DNA of 64,000 bases from JAJZRJ01 sp040757055 (GCA_040757055.1 JBFLXY010000001.1:62001-126000); one strand, 5' to 3'. Shown: positions 27,255-35,954, counted from the stretch's first letter. The notes: a model not told the origin generated them from the sequence alone. Numbers and translations: made by a program.

Positions 27255-27734
27255 TCAGCGCTTCTGACGGTCGGCGAGGCTGGCCTCCAGGACGAAATCG
27301 CCGCTGGCGGTCCTGAAGGGGATCACCACGATGGGGGAGGTGGGGGGGTAATGGATCTCCGCCCCCTTACCGTGGATCATGGTGGGGGTGGCGAGATTGA
27401 AGTTGAGGCCCAGCTTGGAGAGGTTGGCCTTGGCCCCGCCGCAGATCATGTTGGTCAGCTCGCCCACCGCGTCGATGACGTCCGAATCAATGGCCGGCTT
27501 GGGAGGCTCCATCAGCATTCGGGCCACGATGTTCAGGATGCAGGGGGCGGTGAAGCTGATCACCATGTTGCCCTCCACGGTTTCGGAGGCCATGCCGATG
27601 ATGCCGGTCACGTCGCCGAAGGAGCCCTTGTTCTCCTTCAGATGGGGCTTCTGCGGCTCCACCGGCGTCTGGGCCATGGTTTCCAGCACGTTCCTGGTGG
27701 CGAGAATAAAGGGATTCAGATACTCGACCTTCAT
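27255..27734 (-). CDS. cheX: CheX-like chemotaxis phosphatase
   Basis: A 159-residue soluble protein of the CheC/CheX/FliY fold. The paired catalytic Glu and Asn lie in 'DAVGELTNMICGGAKANL', the expected ExxN motif. CheX removes phosphate from CheY-P or similar receivers. ATG at 27734 has AGGTAT upstream. No other chemotaxis gene adjoins it; the motAB pair is 6 kb away. It may serve a receiver other than CheY. Confidence 0.88.
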   Translation of the reverse strand: MKVEYLNPFILATRNVLETMAQTPVEPQKPHLKENKGSFGDVTGIIGMASETVEGNMVISFTAPCILNIVARMLMEPPKPAIDSDVIDAVGELTNMICGGAKANLSKLGLNFNLATPTMIHGKGAEIHYPPTSPIVVIPFRTASGDFVLEASLADRQKR

Positions 27735-27935
27735 GGGATACCTGTGGCGGATTGATACGCGGTACGGTTTCTCTTGCCCCCTTTTTCAATTAGCGCGTTT
27801 TTCCCGTGGAATGTCAACCGATAACCCCGCCATCGGGCCCTTTTTCCCGAAAAAATCCGCACCGGCGCCGGAATCTGCTAGAATGGCACAGCGGCTCCCC
27901 GCCGCCCCGCCGAACCGACAGACAAGGAGCGAATC

Positions 27936-28451
27936 ATGCAGGAATCCCCTTACCTGGAAGGCCACGAAAGCCTGGTGGAGAAATTCCAGCGGCTTCCCTT
28001 CCTGGAGAGCCTGGATCCCAAATATCTCAAAAAAATCCTCCGGCTCAGCAAGATCCGCAAATACGAAGCCGGAGAGGTCGTTACCCCGGAAGGCACCTAC
28101 GACTCCTGGGTGTACATCATCCTCTCCGGTGCGGTGCGGGTGGTCAAACAGGAACAGGAGATCGCCCGGCTGGATCATGTGGGCGATGCCTTTGGCGAGC
28201 TGGCGGTGATCGACGGCCAGCGCCGCTCCGCCTCGGTGCAGACGATAACGGAAACGGTCTGCCTGGCCATCGACGCCTCCTTCCTCGACCGGGCCGAGGA
28301 ATCCCACGAACGGACGGTCTTTTTTTCCATCTTCTACCGCATCTTTGCCGAGATCGTGGCCCAGCGCCTCCGCCTCGCCAACGAGGAGATGGTCGGCCTG
28401 CGCGAGGAGATCGAACGGCTGAAACGCGAAAAAAACAGCCCGCGGGCATGA
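27936..28451 (+). CDS. Cyclic nucleotide-binding domain protein without HTH
   Basis: A 171-residue protein with a Crp-type cNMP domain (residues 20-130: 'LSKIRKYEAGEVVTPEGTYD', 'YIILSGAVRVVKQ', 'GDAFGELAVIDGQRRSASVQ'). The 'GELAVIDGQRRSA' cassette is the phosphate-binding segment. A C-terminal helix ('MVGLREEIERLKREK') replaces a DNA-binding domain, so it is probably a ligand-sensing or dimerising protein. Start at 27936 follows AAGGAGCG. The stop overlaps the start of a flavoprotein gene (ATGA), so the two are translationally coupled. Confidence 0.88.
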   Translation: MQESPYLEGHESLVEKFQRLPFLESLDPKYLKKILRLSKIRKYEAGEVVTPEGTYDSWVYIILSGAVRVVKQEQEIARLDHVGDAFGELAVIDGQRRSASVQTITETVCLAIDASFLDRAEESHERTVFFSIFYRIFAEIVAQRLRLANEEMVGLREEIERLKREKNSPRA

Positions 28452-29338
28452 CCGCGCCCTGCGACTGCATCATTGTCGGCGCCAGCCCCGGCGGCCTGCA
28501 GGCGGCGATCCACCTGGGCCGCTACCATCGGCGCGCCCTGCTTTTCGATCACGGCGGCGGCCGCACCCGTCATGCCCTGCACATGGAAAACTACCTCGGC
28601 ATTCCGGCCATCTCCGGCAAAAAGCTGGTGGACATCGGCATCGACCAGCTCCGGCAGTTCGGCGGCGAATTCCGGCGCGAAAACGTCACGGCGGTGACCA
28701 TGGCGGCAGACGGCTTTGTCGTCGCCACCGATCAGGGACGCCATCAGGCCCGCTTTGTCATCGCCGCCAGCGGGGTAACGGAAAAAATCCCCTTCATCGC
28801 CAGCATGAACCGCTTCTTCGGCCGCAGCGTCTTCACCTGCATCGACTGCGACGGCTACCGCACCTTGGGCAAAAAGGTGGTGCTCCTGAGCGATTCTCTG
28901 GAGGGGGTCCGCCTGGCCCTGGCCATGAAGCAGATGTACTCCCGGGACCTTGCCCTGGTGGTGCCCGGTGGACTCCTGCCGCCTGATCTGGCCGGCCTGC
29001 TCGCTGACGAAGGGATTCCCGTCGCCGCCGGCGCCCCGCAGGAATTCCTCGGCGATTCACTCCTCACCGGCATCCGGCTCCAGGGCGGGGAGGAGCTGCC
29101 CTGCGAGGCCGCCATGCTCTCCTACGGCTACGCCCTGAACGACGGCTACCTCGCGGGGCTTGACATTGCCCGGGACGGCAACCGGGCCGAGATCGTGACC
29201 AGTCATGTGCACGAGACCTCGGTGCGGAACCTTTTTGCCGTGGGCGCGCTCAAGCCGGGCAACCCCCAGGCGGTCATCGCCGCCGGCCAGGGCTGCCAGG
29301 CAGCCATCGAAATCAACCGCCGCCTGCTGGAAATCTGA
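28448..29338 (+). CDS. Thioredoxin-reductase-like flavoprotein with degenerate NADPH site
   Basis: A 296-residue FAD protein of the thioredoxin reductase fold. The FAD site is 'CIIVGASPGGLQAAIHLGR' (GxGxxG changed at the middle glycine). The redox pair is 'CIDC' in 'TCIDCDGYRTLG', at the usual place. The second nucleotide site, where NADPH enzymes have GxGxxA, reads 'VVLLSDSLEGVRLAL', and no HRRxxxR is seen; C-terminal 'VGALKPGNPQAVIAAGQG' fits the FAD. It may use ferredoxin or another donor. It is coupled to the cNMP-domain gene just upstream. Confidence 0.85.
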   Translation: MTAPCDCIIVGASPGGLQAAIHLGRYHRRALLFDHGGGRTRHALHMENYLGIPAISGKKLVDIGIDQLRQFGGEFRRENVTAVTMAADGFVVATDQGRHQARFVIAASGVTEKIPFIASMNRFFGRSVFTCIDCDGYRTLGKKVVLLSDSLEGVRLALAMKQMYSRDLALVVPGGLLPPDLAGLLADEGIPVAAGAPQEFLGDSLLTGIRLQGGEELPCEAAMLSYGYALNDGYLAGLDIARDGNRAEIVTSHVHETSVRNLFAVGALKPGNPQAVIAAGQGCQAAIEINRRLLEI

Positions 29339-29362
29339 ACTTCCTGCCGTCTGCGGACAAAA

Positions 29363-29390
29363 AAGGGCCGGAGGCGAACCACCGGCCCTT
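29363..29390 (-). terminator. Terminator of the Ala-rich exported peptide gene
   Basis: A 9-bp GC-rich stem (29363-29371 with 29382-29390), followed on the minus strand by six T. It also lies just after the plus-strand flavoprotein gene and may stop both transcripts, but the T-run favours the minus direction. Confidence 0.8.
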
Positions 29391-29416
29391 CCCCTGTTTG
29401 GTGATGTGGGACGGGA

Positions 29417-29656
29417 TCAGCAGCCTTCGATCTTTTTCTTGGCCGCCGGTTTCTTGGCCGGAGCAGCCGGGATGGCGGCGGTGGCAGGCTCGGCGGGCTT
29501 GGCCGGATCGGTGACCGCTGCTTTGGCCGGCTCCGCGACAGCAGGCTTGGTCGCCTCGGCCGTGGCCGGCTTCTCGCCTGCGCCAGCCAGCGCCAGACCG
29601 TTGGCAACAATGAAACAACCCAGGGCCAGCGTCCAGACCATCATTTTCTTCCGCAT
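29417..29656 (-). CDS. Small exported Ala/Pro/Lys-rich protein with C-terminal Cys
   Basis: A 79-residue protein with a signal peptide ('MMVWTLALGCFIVANGLALA') and a low-complexity mature part of repeated 'AEPAK', 'TDPAKPAEPA' and 'APAKKPAAKKK' units, ending in a lone Cys ('KKIEGC'). GGAGGA lies 8 nt before the ATG at 29656. It is divergent from the XRE gene and shares a promoter region with palindromic repeats. Family unknown; it may be a flexible envelope linker or a polycation. Confidence 0.75.
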   Translation of the reverse strand: MRKKMMVWTLALGCFIVANGLALAGAGEKPATAEATKPAVAEPAKAAVTDPAKPAEPATAAIPAAPAKKPAAKKKIEGC

Positions 29657-29753
29657 CGTGATTCCTCCTGTTTGTGTTTCCTGATTTGGCGGGCCGGTTC
29701 TCCCGTGCCGCTCTCCTGACTCCACCATACGGCACGATGCCGACAAAAAACAG

Positions 29754-29804
29754 CCGACATCGACCGATATCGACCCGATATCTTCCCCATGTCGGCCGAC
29801 ATCG
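29754..29804. promoter_or_regulatory. Cluster of palindromes and repeats between divergent genes
   Basis: Within 51 bp there are two direct copies of CCGACATCG (29754-29762 and 29796-29804), a perfect 14-bp palindrome ATGTCGGCCGACAT (29789-29802), the palindrome CGATATCG (29765-29772) and a near repeat of GACCGATATC. This is likely a regulatory site, perhaps bound by the XRE protein encoded to its right. Confidence 0.6.
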
Positions 29805-29945
29805 GCTGCTTTGGCGCACATTTTCCAGTACCCTTGGTGCATGGCACCCTTCCGGACAAAAACCTTTTTCCCGCCAGGAATCCCCCTTCTGTTCGAAATA
29901 CCGATCTGCTACTATTGGGGAAACATTGCCCGAGACGCAGAAGCC

Positions 29946-30896
29946 ATGGCCGACGAACCGCAGTTCCCCCCCATCCCCAACGCCGCCCCCAAAATCGACG
30001 GCAACATCATCCGCCGGCTGCGCGAAGAAAAGGGGTTGACCCAGCTCTATGTCGCCACGGTGGTCGGAGTCACCACCGACACCATCTCGCGCTGGGAAAA
30101 CCGCCGCTATTCCTCGATCAAGCCGGAGAACGCCAAAAAACTGGCCGAGGCTCTGGAGGTGCCGCTGGCGGAGATTCTCGATCAGACCGGGCCCGCGCCG
30201 GAAGAACCGCAACCCAGCCCGGCGCCACCCAGGGATTTGCCCCCGCCTCCTCCCCCGCCCAGGAGCCGGCAGGTCGGCATTGGCCTGGCCCTGCTCCTGC
30301 TTCTCACCATCGGCGCGATCTTCCTGGCATGGTGGTTCGCCAGCCGGCAGCCGTTGCCGGTGGTCGCGACCCGCGTCCTGCCGCCGCACGCCCCCATCGG
30401 TCTCCCCTTTCCGGTGGCCATCACGGTGACCCCTGCCGTCGGCGAGGCAACACCCCTCATCATCAGCGAAACCATGGCGCCGCAGTGCTCCGCCCTGGAG
30501 GCTGCTCCGCCCTTCACCGCGGCCAATGCCGCCACCCGCACCTTCAAATGGATCGCCAAACCCCAAGGGCGGACCACCCTTTTCTACCTGGCCGTCATCA
30601 CACCGCACGCCCCGGGGCTGTCCCGCATCCCGTTCCACGGCGAAATCACCCTGCACGGCGGCAGCGGCGGCGCCATGCTCCCCATCGGCGGCGCCGCCGG
30701 CATCGCCGTCGCACCCTACCACTGGGCCGACCGCAACCGGGATTTCAGGATCGATGACGAGGAGATTCTGGCGGTCTACGACACCTTCGGTACCGCCGGC
30801 GGACTCCACCTGGAGACATCCCTGATCGAGGATATCTGGTCCGGCCACGGCTACCGCTGGGATGCCTCCCGCAGCCAACTGGTCGTTGTCCCGTGA
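29946..30896 (+). CDS. Membrane-anchored XRE-family HTH protein with periplasmic EF-hand-like domain
   Basis: A 316-residue protein: XRE helix-turn-helix (residues 20-78, 'GLTQLYVATVVGVTTDTISR'), a proline-rich linker (82-105, seven Pro in a row), one membrane helix (about 110-131) and a periplasmic part of some 185 residues. The latter contains an EF-hand-like loop, 'DRNRDFRIDDEE' at 262-273, with Asp, Asn, Asp and a final Glu at metal positions. The layout resembles RodZ but the HTH is a full DNA-binding type. Start at 29946 is the ATG before the HTH; a weak promoter (TTCTGT-17-TACTAT) lies at 29887-29915. A secreted partner gene follows 22 bp later. Confidence 0.8.
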   Translation: MADEPQFPPIPNAAPKIDGNIIRRLREEKGLTQLYVATVVGVTTDTISRWENRRYSSIKPENAKKLAEALEVPLAEILDQTGPAPEEPQPSPAPPRDLPPPPPPPRSRQVGIGLALLLLLTIGAIFLAWWFASRQPLPVVATRVLPPHAPIGLPFPVAITVTPAVGEATPLIISETMAPQCSALEAAPPFTAANAATRTFKWIAKPQGRTTLFYLAVITPHAPGLSRIPFHGEITLHGGSGGAMLPIGGAAGIAVAPYHWADRNRDFRIDDEEILAVYDTFGTAGGLHLETSLIEDIWSGHGYRWDASRSQLVVVP

Positions 30897-30918
30897 TTCC
30901 CACCAAGAAGGAGACGCA

Positions 30919-31329
30919 ATGAACCGCACCGCCCGCCGCCCTTCCCCGCTCCTCGCCGCGCTGGCGTTCCTCTGCTGCTGGCAGCTCGCCGGGCCGGCCC
31001 TGGCCAGGGAACCAGTCAGCTGCCGCTATCTGGTCGCCAGCGGCAACCGCATCGAACTGGAGGTGAGCATCGGCGCACCGCCCCCAGCCACGCTCATCAT
31101 CACCCAATCCCTGCCGCCGGATGTCACCGTGGTCAGCACCTCGCCGCCGGTCAAGAAATTCAGCCAGAAACCGGGCGAGGCCAAATGGCTGGTGACGGGC
31201 AGCGGCCCGGGCACCACGGTCCTGGTCATGACGCTGGACAAACCGGTGCAGGCCGGTCAGATCACCGGCGAGATGATGTACAATGATCCTGCCACCGGGG
31301 CCACCATCCGGCGACCGATCACGCCGTGA
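30919..31329 (+). CDS. Secreted protein of unknown function next to XRE gene
   Basis: A 136-residue protein with a signal peptide ('LLAALAFLCCWQLAGPALA'). The mature part ('NRIELEVSIGAPPPATLIIT', 'VTVVSTSPPVKKFSQ', 'GEMMYNDPATGATI') looks like a beta-sandwich of the surface-repeat kind, and 'GxITGEMMYND' resembles cohesin-like or DUF11 folds in style. No family is certain. AAGGAGAC precedes the ATG at 30919. It overlaps tail-to-tail by 11 bp with the hybrid kinase gene. Confidence 0.7.
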   Translation: MNRTARRPSPLLAALAFLCCWQLAGPALAREPVSCRYLVASGNRIELEVSIGAPPPATLIITQSLPPDVTVVSTSPPVKKFSQKPGEAKWLVTGSGPGTTVLVMTLDKPVQAGQITGEMMYNDPATGATIRRPITP

Positions 31330-34126
31330 CGGATGGTTCTTTGCGACCGGCCAGGGCCTCCTGGCAGGCAGCGGCAAGGTCGTTGATGGAAAGGGGCTTC
31401 ATCACGTAGCCCCGGATGCCCATGGCCCTGGCCTGCTCCTTGCCCACCGCCCCGCTGAATCCGGTGCAGAGGATTACCGGCAGCCCCGGCCTGAGGGAGA
31501 GCATCTGGCGGGCCATCTCCACCCCGGTCATCCCCGGCATGCTCTGGTCGGTGATGACCAGGTCGAACGCCTCCGGCTGCGCCGCAAAGAGCTGCAGCGC
31601 CTCGCTGCTGCTGGTCTTCGGCGTCACCACATAGCCGAGGTACTCGAGGATGCGCTGCCCCATCTCGACCAGCGGCACCTCATCATCCACCAGCAGGACC
31701 CGCTCCCTGTCGCCCGAGGGGAGGGGGGCCTTCACAATGCCGGCGGCGGACTCCGCCGCACTCTGCTCCAGCAGCGGGAAACAGAGGCGGAAAGTGGCGC
31801 CCTGGCCCGGCTGGCTTTCCACCACGATGCCGCCGCCATGACTTTTCACAATGCCGTGGACCACCGAAAGGCCGAGGCCGGTGCCCTCTCCCCGTTCCCG
31901 GGTGGAGAAAAACGGATCAAAGATCCGGCCCATGGTCGCCCGATCCATGCCGTGCCCGGTATCGGCCACCGAAAGGACCAGATACCGGCCCGCCTCCAGC
32001 CCGTACTCCGGCGGCAGCGCATCGGCCCGGAGTTCCTCCTCCGCCAGGGCCACCGTGAGGACCCCGCCTTTTTCCCGCATGGCCTGGGCGGCGTTGGTGC
32101 AAAGGTTCATGAAACACTGATGCACCTGCACCGGATCGGCCATGATCTTGCCCGCTTCCTGATTGATCTGCTGCCGGATTTCGATCTCGGCAGGCAGAGA
32201 GGAGCGCAGGAGCTTCAGCGCCTCCTTGATCACCGGCACCGCGCTCATGGGTTGCGGCCGCATTTCGGTCTGCCGGCTGAAGGTGAGGATGTGGGCCACC
32301 AGATCCTTGGCCCGGTCGCTGGCCCGCCGGATTTCCGCAAGGTGCTCCGTCACCGGCCGGCCCTGGCCGGCATCGAGCAGGGCGAGTTCGGCATAGCCGA
32401 TGATGGCGCCGAGGATGTTGTTGAAGTCGTGGGCGATGCCGCCGGCCAGGGTGCCGATGGCCTCCATCCTTTGTGCCTGGCGGATCCGCTTTTCCAGGGA
32501 AAAGCGCTCGGTAACGTCAATCGCGATGCCGATCACCCCGGAGACGTTGCCATCGGCGAACAACGGGGTGTAGTGATTCTCAAAGATCACCCCCCCTTCC
32601 TCAAGGAGCGAGGAGAACGTCTCGCCGGCCAGGGCCCTTTTCGCCTCCGCGACAATGGCCTGGTTGCCGGCGTACATGGCAAAAAGTGATTTTCCCACCA
32701 GCTGCCCTTCGCTCAGGCCGAACCGCTCCAACCCCCTGCCGGTGGAAAGCGTAAAAAGGCCCTGACGGTCGATGGCCCAAAGCACAACTGGCAGATTCCG
32801 CACCACGGTGCCGAGCCGCTCCTCCGCCCGGGCACGGTCGAGGGCCTCTTTTTTCAGCTTGGCATTCGCCACCACCATCTCCGCGGTACGCTCAGCAACA
32901 CTGGCCTCGAGGTGTTCGTTGGCCAGGGAAAGATTCTTTTCCGCCTGCCTGCGCCGGACGATATTCTGCATCAAAAAAATGATGATGACCGTCTGCAGGG
33001 CGACCCAAAAAAGTGCCGCGAGAATCTGTCTCTTGTACAGGGTGAAAAAAGTCTGCGGCCTTTCGAGCAGGATGCTGCCTTCCGGCAAACGGGAAAGGGG
33101 GATGCCAAGCCGTTTCAGCTCGCCGTAATGATACATATGGATATTCGGACTCTCCAGCAGGGAGCCTATGCGCTGCGGCGGGGTGCCGGCCAAGATGCGT
33201 CCGGCGATCGCGGCCGCGGCCTCACCCTGGGCCTGGCTGCTCGTCACATACCCACCCAGGATCCCCTTGCGCACATAGACATCCTCCATGCTGATGATGG
33301 GCAGGGTGAGCGCCATGCGGATCTGCGCGATTGCCCGCGGCAGCGGGACAAGTTCGCCCTGCTCGTCGTAGAGCCCCCCGATGGTGGTAAGAAGGACGAC
33401 ACCCTCATTGAGGGATTTCAACGTGTTCAGCAGCACGGCCAGCCTGTTCTCCGCGTGGAACGCATAGCGCAGGCGGGGAAACCGCTCGCGCATCTCCTTC
33501 TCGGCCTCGATCTTGATGGCCTCATAGGTCGACGAGGCGTCGCCGATGAAATGAACGGTTTTGACCTCGGGCTTCACCGAGATGATGAAGGAGATGTTGG
33601 GGACGATCTCCTTTTTCTCAAAGACCCCAACGAACTCTCCGGGATCGAGGGTTTTGGCCAGGCCCAGGTTGTTGATTCCGCTGAACACCACCGGCCCGGC
33701 CCCGGGAAAGATGGTCTTTTTATGACGCACCAGGAACTGCAAGGCGTTGTCGTCGGTACAGTAGATCAGGCTGGGCTGAAAACCCCGGTATTTCTCCACC
33801 AGATACCGGACGAAGAAGACTTCGTAGCGGCTGTCGAATTTGGCCCGCTTGGTATCGAGGTACTCGGTGTAAAACGAGCGAGTCTGCAAGGAGGAGGAGC
33901 GCTCCAGGGCCTGGACAAAGGCATTGTTCTGTCCCCCGGTCCACGGGTATTCCTGATGGTAGGAATGGAGGATGAAGATTGCCGGGTCGGCGGCATAGGA
34001 GACGGCGGGCCGGAGGCAAAAAAGCGCAAGGAAAACCAGCGCCGTCACCGGCAAGGAGACCATGGCAATGGCAAACGGCCTCACCATCCGTTTTTTTATT
34101 CGTTCGACATGGGCTTTTTCCATCAT
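31319..34126 (-). CDS. Hybrid sensor histidine kinase with ABC-binding-protein-like sensor
   Basis: A 935-residue membrane kinase. After an N-terminal signal anchor comes a periplasmic domain like ABC substrate-binding proteins ('IFILHSYHQEYPWTGGQNNA', 'LIYCTDDNALQFLV', 'VVFSGINNLG', 'EGVVLLTTIGGLYDEQG'). Then a membrane helix near residue 365, a PAS domain, HisKA ('LAGGIAHDFNNILGAIIGYA', His in 'IAHDF'), HATPase ('MNLCTNAAQAM', 'GEGTGLGLSVVHGIV') and a C-terminal receiver ('LLVDDE', 'VITDQSMPG', 'VMKPLS'). It probably senses a periplasmic small ligand and passes the signal by phosphorelay. No cognate output gene is adjacent. Confidence 0.92.
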   Translation of the reverse strand: MMEKAHVERIKKRMVRPFAIAMVSLPVTALVFLALFCLRPAVSYAADPAIFILHSYHQEYPWTGGQNNAFVQALERSSSLQTRSFYTEYLDTKRAKFDSRYEVFFVRYLVEKYRGFQPSLIYCTDDNALQFLVRHKKTIFPGAGPVVFSGINNLGLAKTLDPGEFVGVFEKKEIVPNISFIISVKPEVKTVHFIGDASSTYEAIKIEAEKEMRERFPRLRYAFHAENRLAVLLNTLKSLNEGVVLLTTIGGLYDEQGELVPLPRAIAQIRMALTLPIISMEDVYVRKGILGGYVTSSQAQGEAAAAIAGRILAGTPPQRIGSLLESPNIHMYHYGELKRLGIPLSRLPEGSILLERPQTFFTLYKRQILAALFWVALQTVIIIFLMQNIVRRRQAEKNLSLANEHLEASVAERTAEMVVANAKLKKEALDRARAEERLGTVVRNLPVVLWAIDRQGLFTLSTGRGLERFGLSEGQLVGKSLFAMYAGNQAIVAEAKRALAGETFSSLLEEGGVIFENHYTPLFADGNVSGVIGIAIDVTERFSLEKRIRQAQRMEAIGTLAGGIAHDFNNILGAIIGYAELALLDAGQGRPVTEHLAEIRRASDRAKDLVAHILTFSRQTEMRPQPMSAVPVIKEALKLLRSSLPAEIEIRQQINQEAGKIMADPVQVHQCFMNLCTNAAQAMREKGGVLTVALAEEELRADALPPEYGLEAGRYLVLSVADTGHGMDRATMGRIFDPFFSTRERGEGTGLGLSVVHGIVKSHGGGIVVESQPGQGATFRLCFPLLEQSAAESAAGIVKAPLPSGDRERVLLVDDEVPLVEMGQRILEYLGYVVTPKTSSSEALQLFAAQPEAFDLVITDQSMPGMTGVEMARQMLSLRPGLPVILCTGFSGAVGKEQARAMGIRGYVMKPLSINDLAAACQEALAGRKEPSVTA

Positions 34127-34292
34127 CTATAATGCCCCTGTATCCGGTGGGTTCTCTCACCCCTTGCCTGACAATTTATCAGGAGCGACAAGGGGTTATG
34201 TTTTCATTACAGGGGAGACGAGGGGTACTTGTCAAGGGCAAAGGCCGCTGGCGCCCCATCTGGCTCCGGGACTCCAACCACAGGAGGATGCT

Positions 34293-34769
34293 ATGGCAGA
34301 ACACCGCATGGATCGCAGAGAATTTCTCGCCGGCACGGCAACGCTCATGGTGATGGTGACGCCCCTCTCCCTGCTCGCCGGCGGCTGCTCGTCGGAGTCG
34401 GCGATCAAGGCCGGATTGCCGGCAGAGGTCGGCTTCAAGGATGGCCATCTCATCCTCGACCTGACCCAGCCCCGTTTCCGGGCCCTCACCCTGGTGGGCG
34501 ATGGCGTGAAACTCGAAATCCCGGCGCGGCCCAAGCCGCTCATCGTGACGCGGGTTTCCCCCACCGAAGTGGCGGCCTTTTCCTCCATCTGCCCCCACGG
34601 CGGCTACGAGGTGCTGCTGCCGGAAAGAGGTAAACTGATGTGCGGCAGCGGCCACGGCGGCCTCTTCGACCTGCGCGGCAAGGTGCTCCATGGGCCGCCC
34701 AAAAACGACCTCGAACAGTTTGAGGCGCGCCTCGACAAAAATCTGGTCCTGGTCCGCTACCCGGAATGA
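34293..34769 (+). CDS. Rieske-like 2Fe-2S lipoprotein with unusual Cys spacing
   Basis: A 158-residue protein with a twin-arginine signal ('MDRREFLAGTATLMVMVTPL') and a lipobox-like 'LLAGGCSS', so likely an exported lipoprotein. The Rieske pattern is 'CPHGG' then, 17 residues on, 'MCGSGHGGLFDL'. The second half has C-x3-H, whereas the family norm is C-x2-H, so one residue is inserted. It begins with AGGAGG five nt before the ATG. Neighbours are unrelated (leuB follows). It could be part of a quinol or cytochrome complex, but no partner is in view. Confidence 0.75.
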   Translation: MAEHRMDRREFLAGTATLMVMVTPLSLLAGGCSSESAIKAGLPAEVGFKDGHLILDLTQPRFRALTLVGDGVKLEIPARPKPLIVTRVSPTEVAAFSSICPHGGYEVLLPERGKLMCGSGHGGLFDLRGKVLHGPPKNDLEQFEARLDKNLVLVRYPE

Positions 34770-34874
34770 CCGCCGGAGATTCTCCTTGAAGAATAGAGGC
34801 TGGTTCTGTAAGGTGTCTGCCATTTGACAGCCGGCTACGGCAAACCAACGGAACCAGAGAAGACGAGGTCAGCC

Positions 34875-35954
34875 ATGAAGAAGATCGCGGTGCTGCCGGG
34901 CGACGGCATCGGCCCGGAGGTGATGCAGGAGGCGATCAAGGTGCTGGACGCGGTCCAGGCCCGGTTCGGCGTTTCCTTCCAATACAGCCACGCCGACGTG
35001 GGCGGCTGCGCCATCGACAACCATGGCCACGCCTTGCCGCAATCCACCCTCACGACCTGCAAGGAGAGCGACGCCATCCTCTTCGGCTCGGTGGGCGGCC
35101 CCAAGTGGGAGAGCCTGCCGCCGGAACAGCAGCCGGAACGGGCGGCGCTTTTGCCGCTCAGGAAGGAATTCGAACTCTTCTGCAACCTGCGGCCGGCCAA
35201 GGTCTTTAAGTCTCTTGCCGCGGCATGCCCGCTCAGGGCCGACATCGTTGGCGACGGCTTCGACATCCTGGTGGTGCGCGAACTCACCGGCGGCATCTAC
35301 TTTGGCCAGCCCAAGGGCCGCGAGGGTTCCGGCCCCACGGAAAAGGCGTACGACACCCTGGTCTACACCCGCGCCGAAATCGAACGCATCACCCGCCGCG
35401 CCTTTGAGGCCGCCCGGCTGCGCAACAAGCTCGTCACCTCGGTGGACAAGGCCAACGTGCTCACCACCATGGTGCTGTGGCGCCAGGTGGTGATCGAGAT
35501 CGCGAAAGAGTACCCCGACGTGCGCCTGAACCACATCTACATCGACAACGCCACCATGCAGCTCGTGCGGAATCCGCATCAGTTCGACGTCATGCTCTGC
35601 GACAACATGTTCGGCGACATCATCTCCGACGAGTGCGCCATGCTCACCGGTTCCATGGGCTTATTAGCCTCGGCATCGATGAACACGGCCGGCTTCGGCC
35701 TCTACGAGCCAGCCGGCGGCTCCGCCCCGGACATTGCCGGCAAGGGCATCGCCAACCCCATCGCCCAGATCCTCTCCACGGCCATGATGCTCCGCTACAG
35801 CTTCCAGATGTCCGAGGCGGCGGAGGCCATCGAACAGGCCGTTGGCCGCGTGCTCGACCAGGGCATCCACACCGCGGACATCGCGGTGGACAAGGCCAGG
35901 GCCGTAGGCACCGCCGCCATGGGCGACGCCATCGTCAAGGCGCTCGGGGAATAA
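34875..35954 (+). CDS. leuB: 3-isopropylmalate dehydrogenase
   Basis: Third step of leucine synthesis: oxidative decarboxylation of 3-isopropylmalate with NAD. 359 residues. Matching segments: 'LPGDGIGPEVM', 'FGSVGGPKWESLP', 'LFCNLRPAKVF', 'VVRELTGGIYFGQPKGREG', 'DKANVLTTM', 'MFGDIISDECAMLTGSMGLL' and 'EPAGGSAPDIAGKGIANP'. Start at 34875 has GAGGT upstream. A clear terminator follows at 35962. leuA, C and D are not in the window; ilvC at 44410 is in the same pathway branch. Confidence 0.96.
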   Translation: MKKIAVLPGDGIGPEVMQEAIKVLDAVQARFGVSFQYSHADVGGCAIDNHGHALPQSTLTTCKESDAILFGSVGGPKWESLPPEQQPERAALLPLRKEFELFCNLRPAKVFKSLAAACPLRADIVGDGFDILVVRELTGGIYFGQPKGREGSGPTEKAYDTLVYTRAEIERITRRAFEAARLRNKLVTSVDKANVLTTMVLWRQVVIEIAKEYPDVRLNHIYIDNATMQLVRNPHQFDVMLCDNMFGDIISDECAMLTGSMGLLASASMNTAGFGLYEPAGGSAPDIAGKGIANPIAQILSTAMMLRYSFQMSEAAEAIEQAVGRVLDQGIHTADIAVDKARAVGTAAMGDAIVKALGE

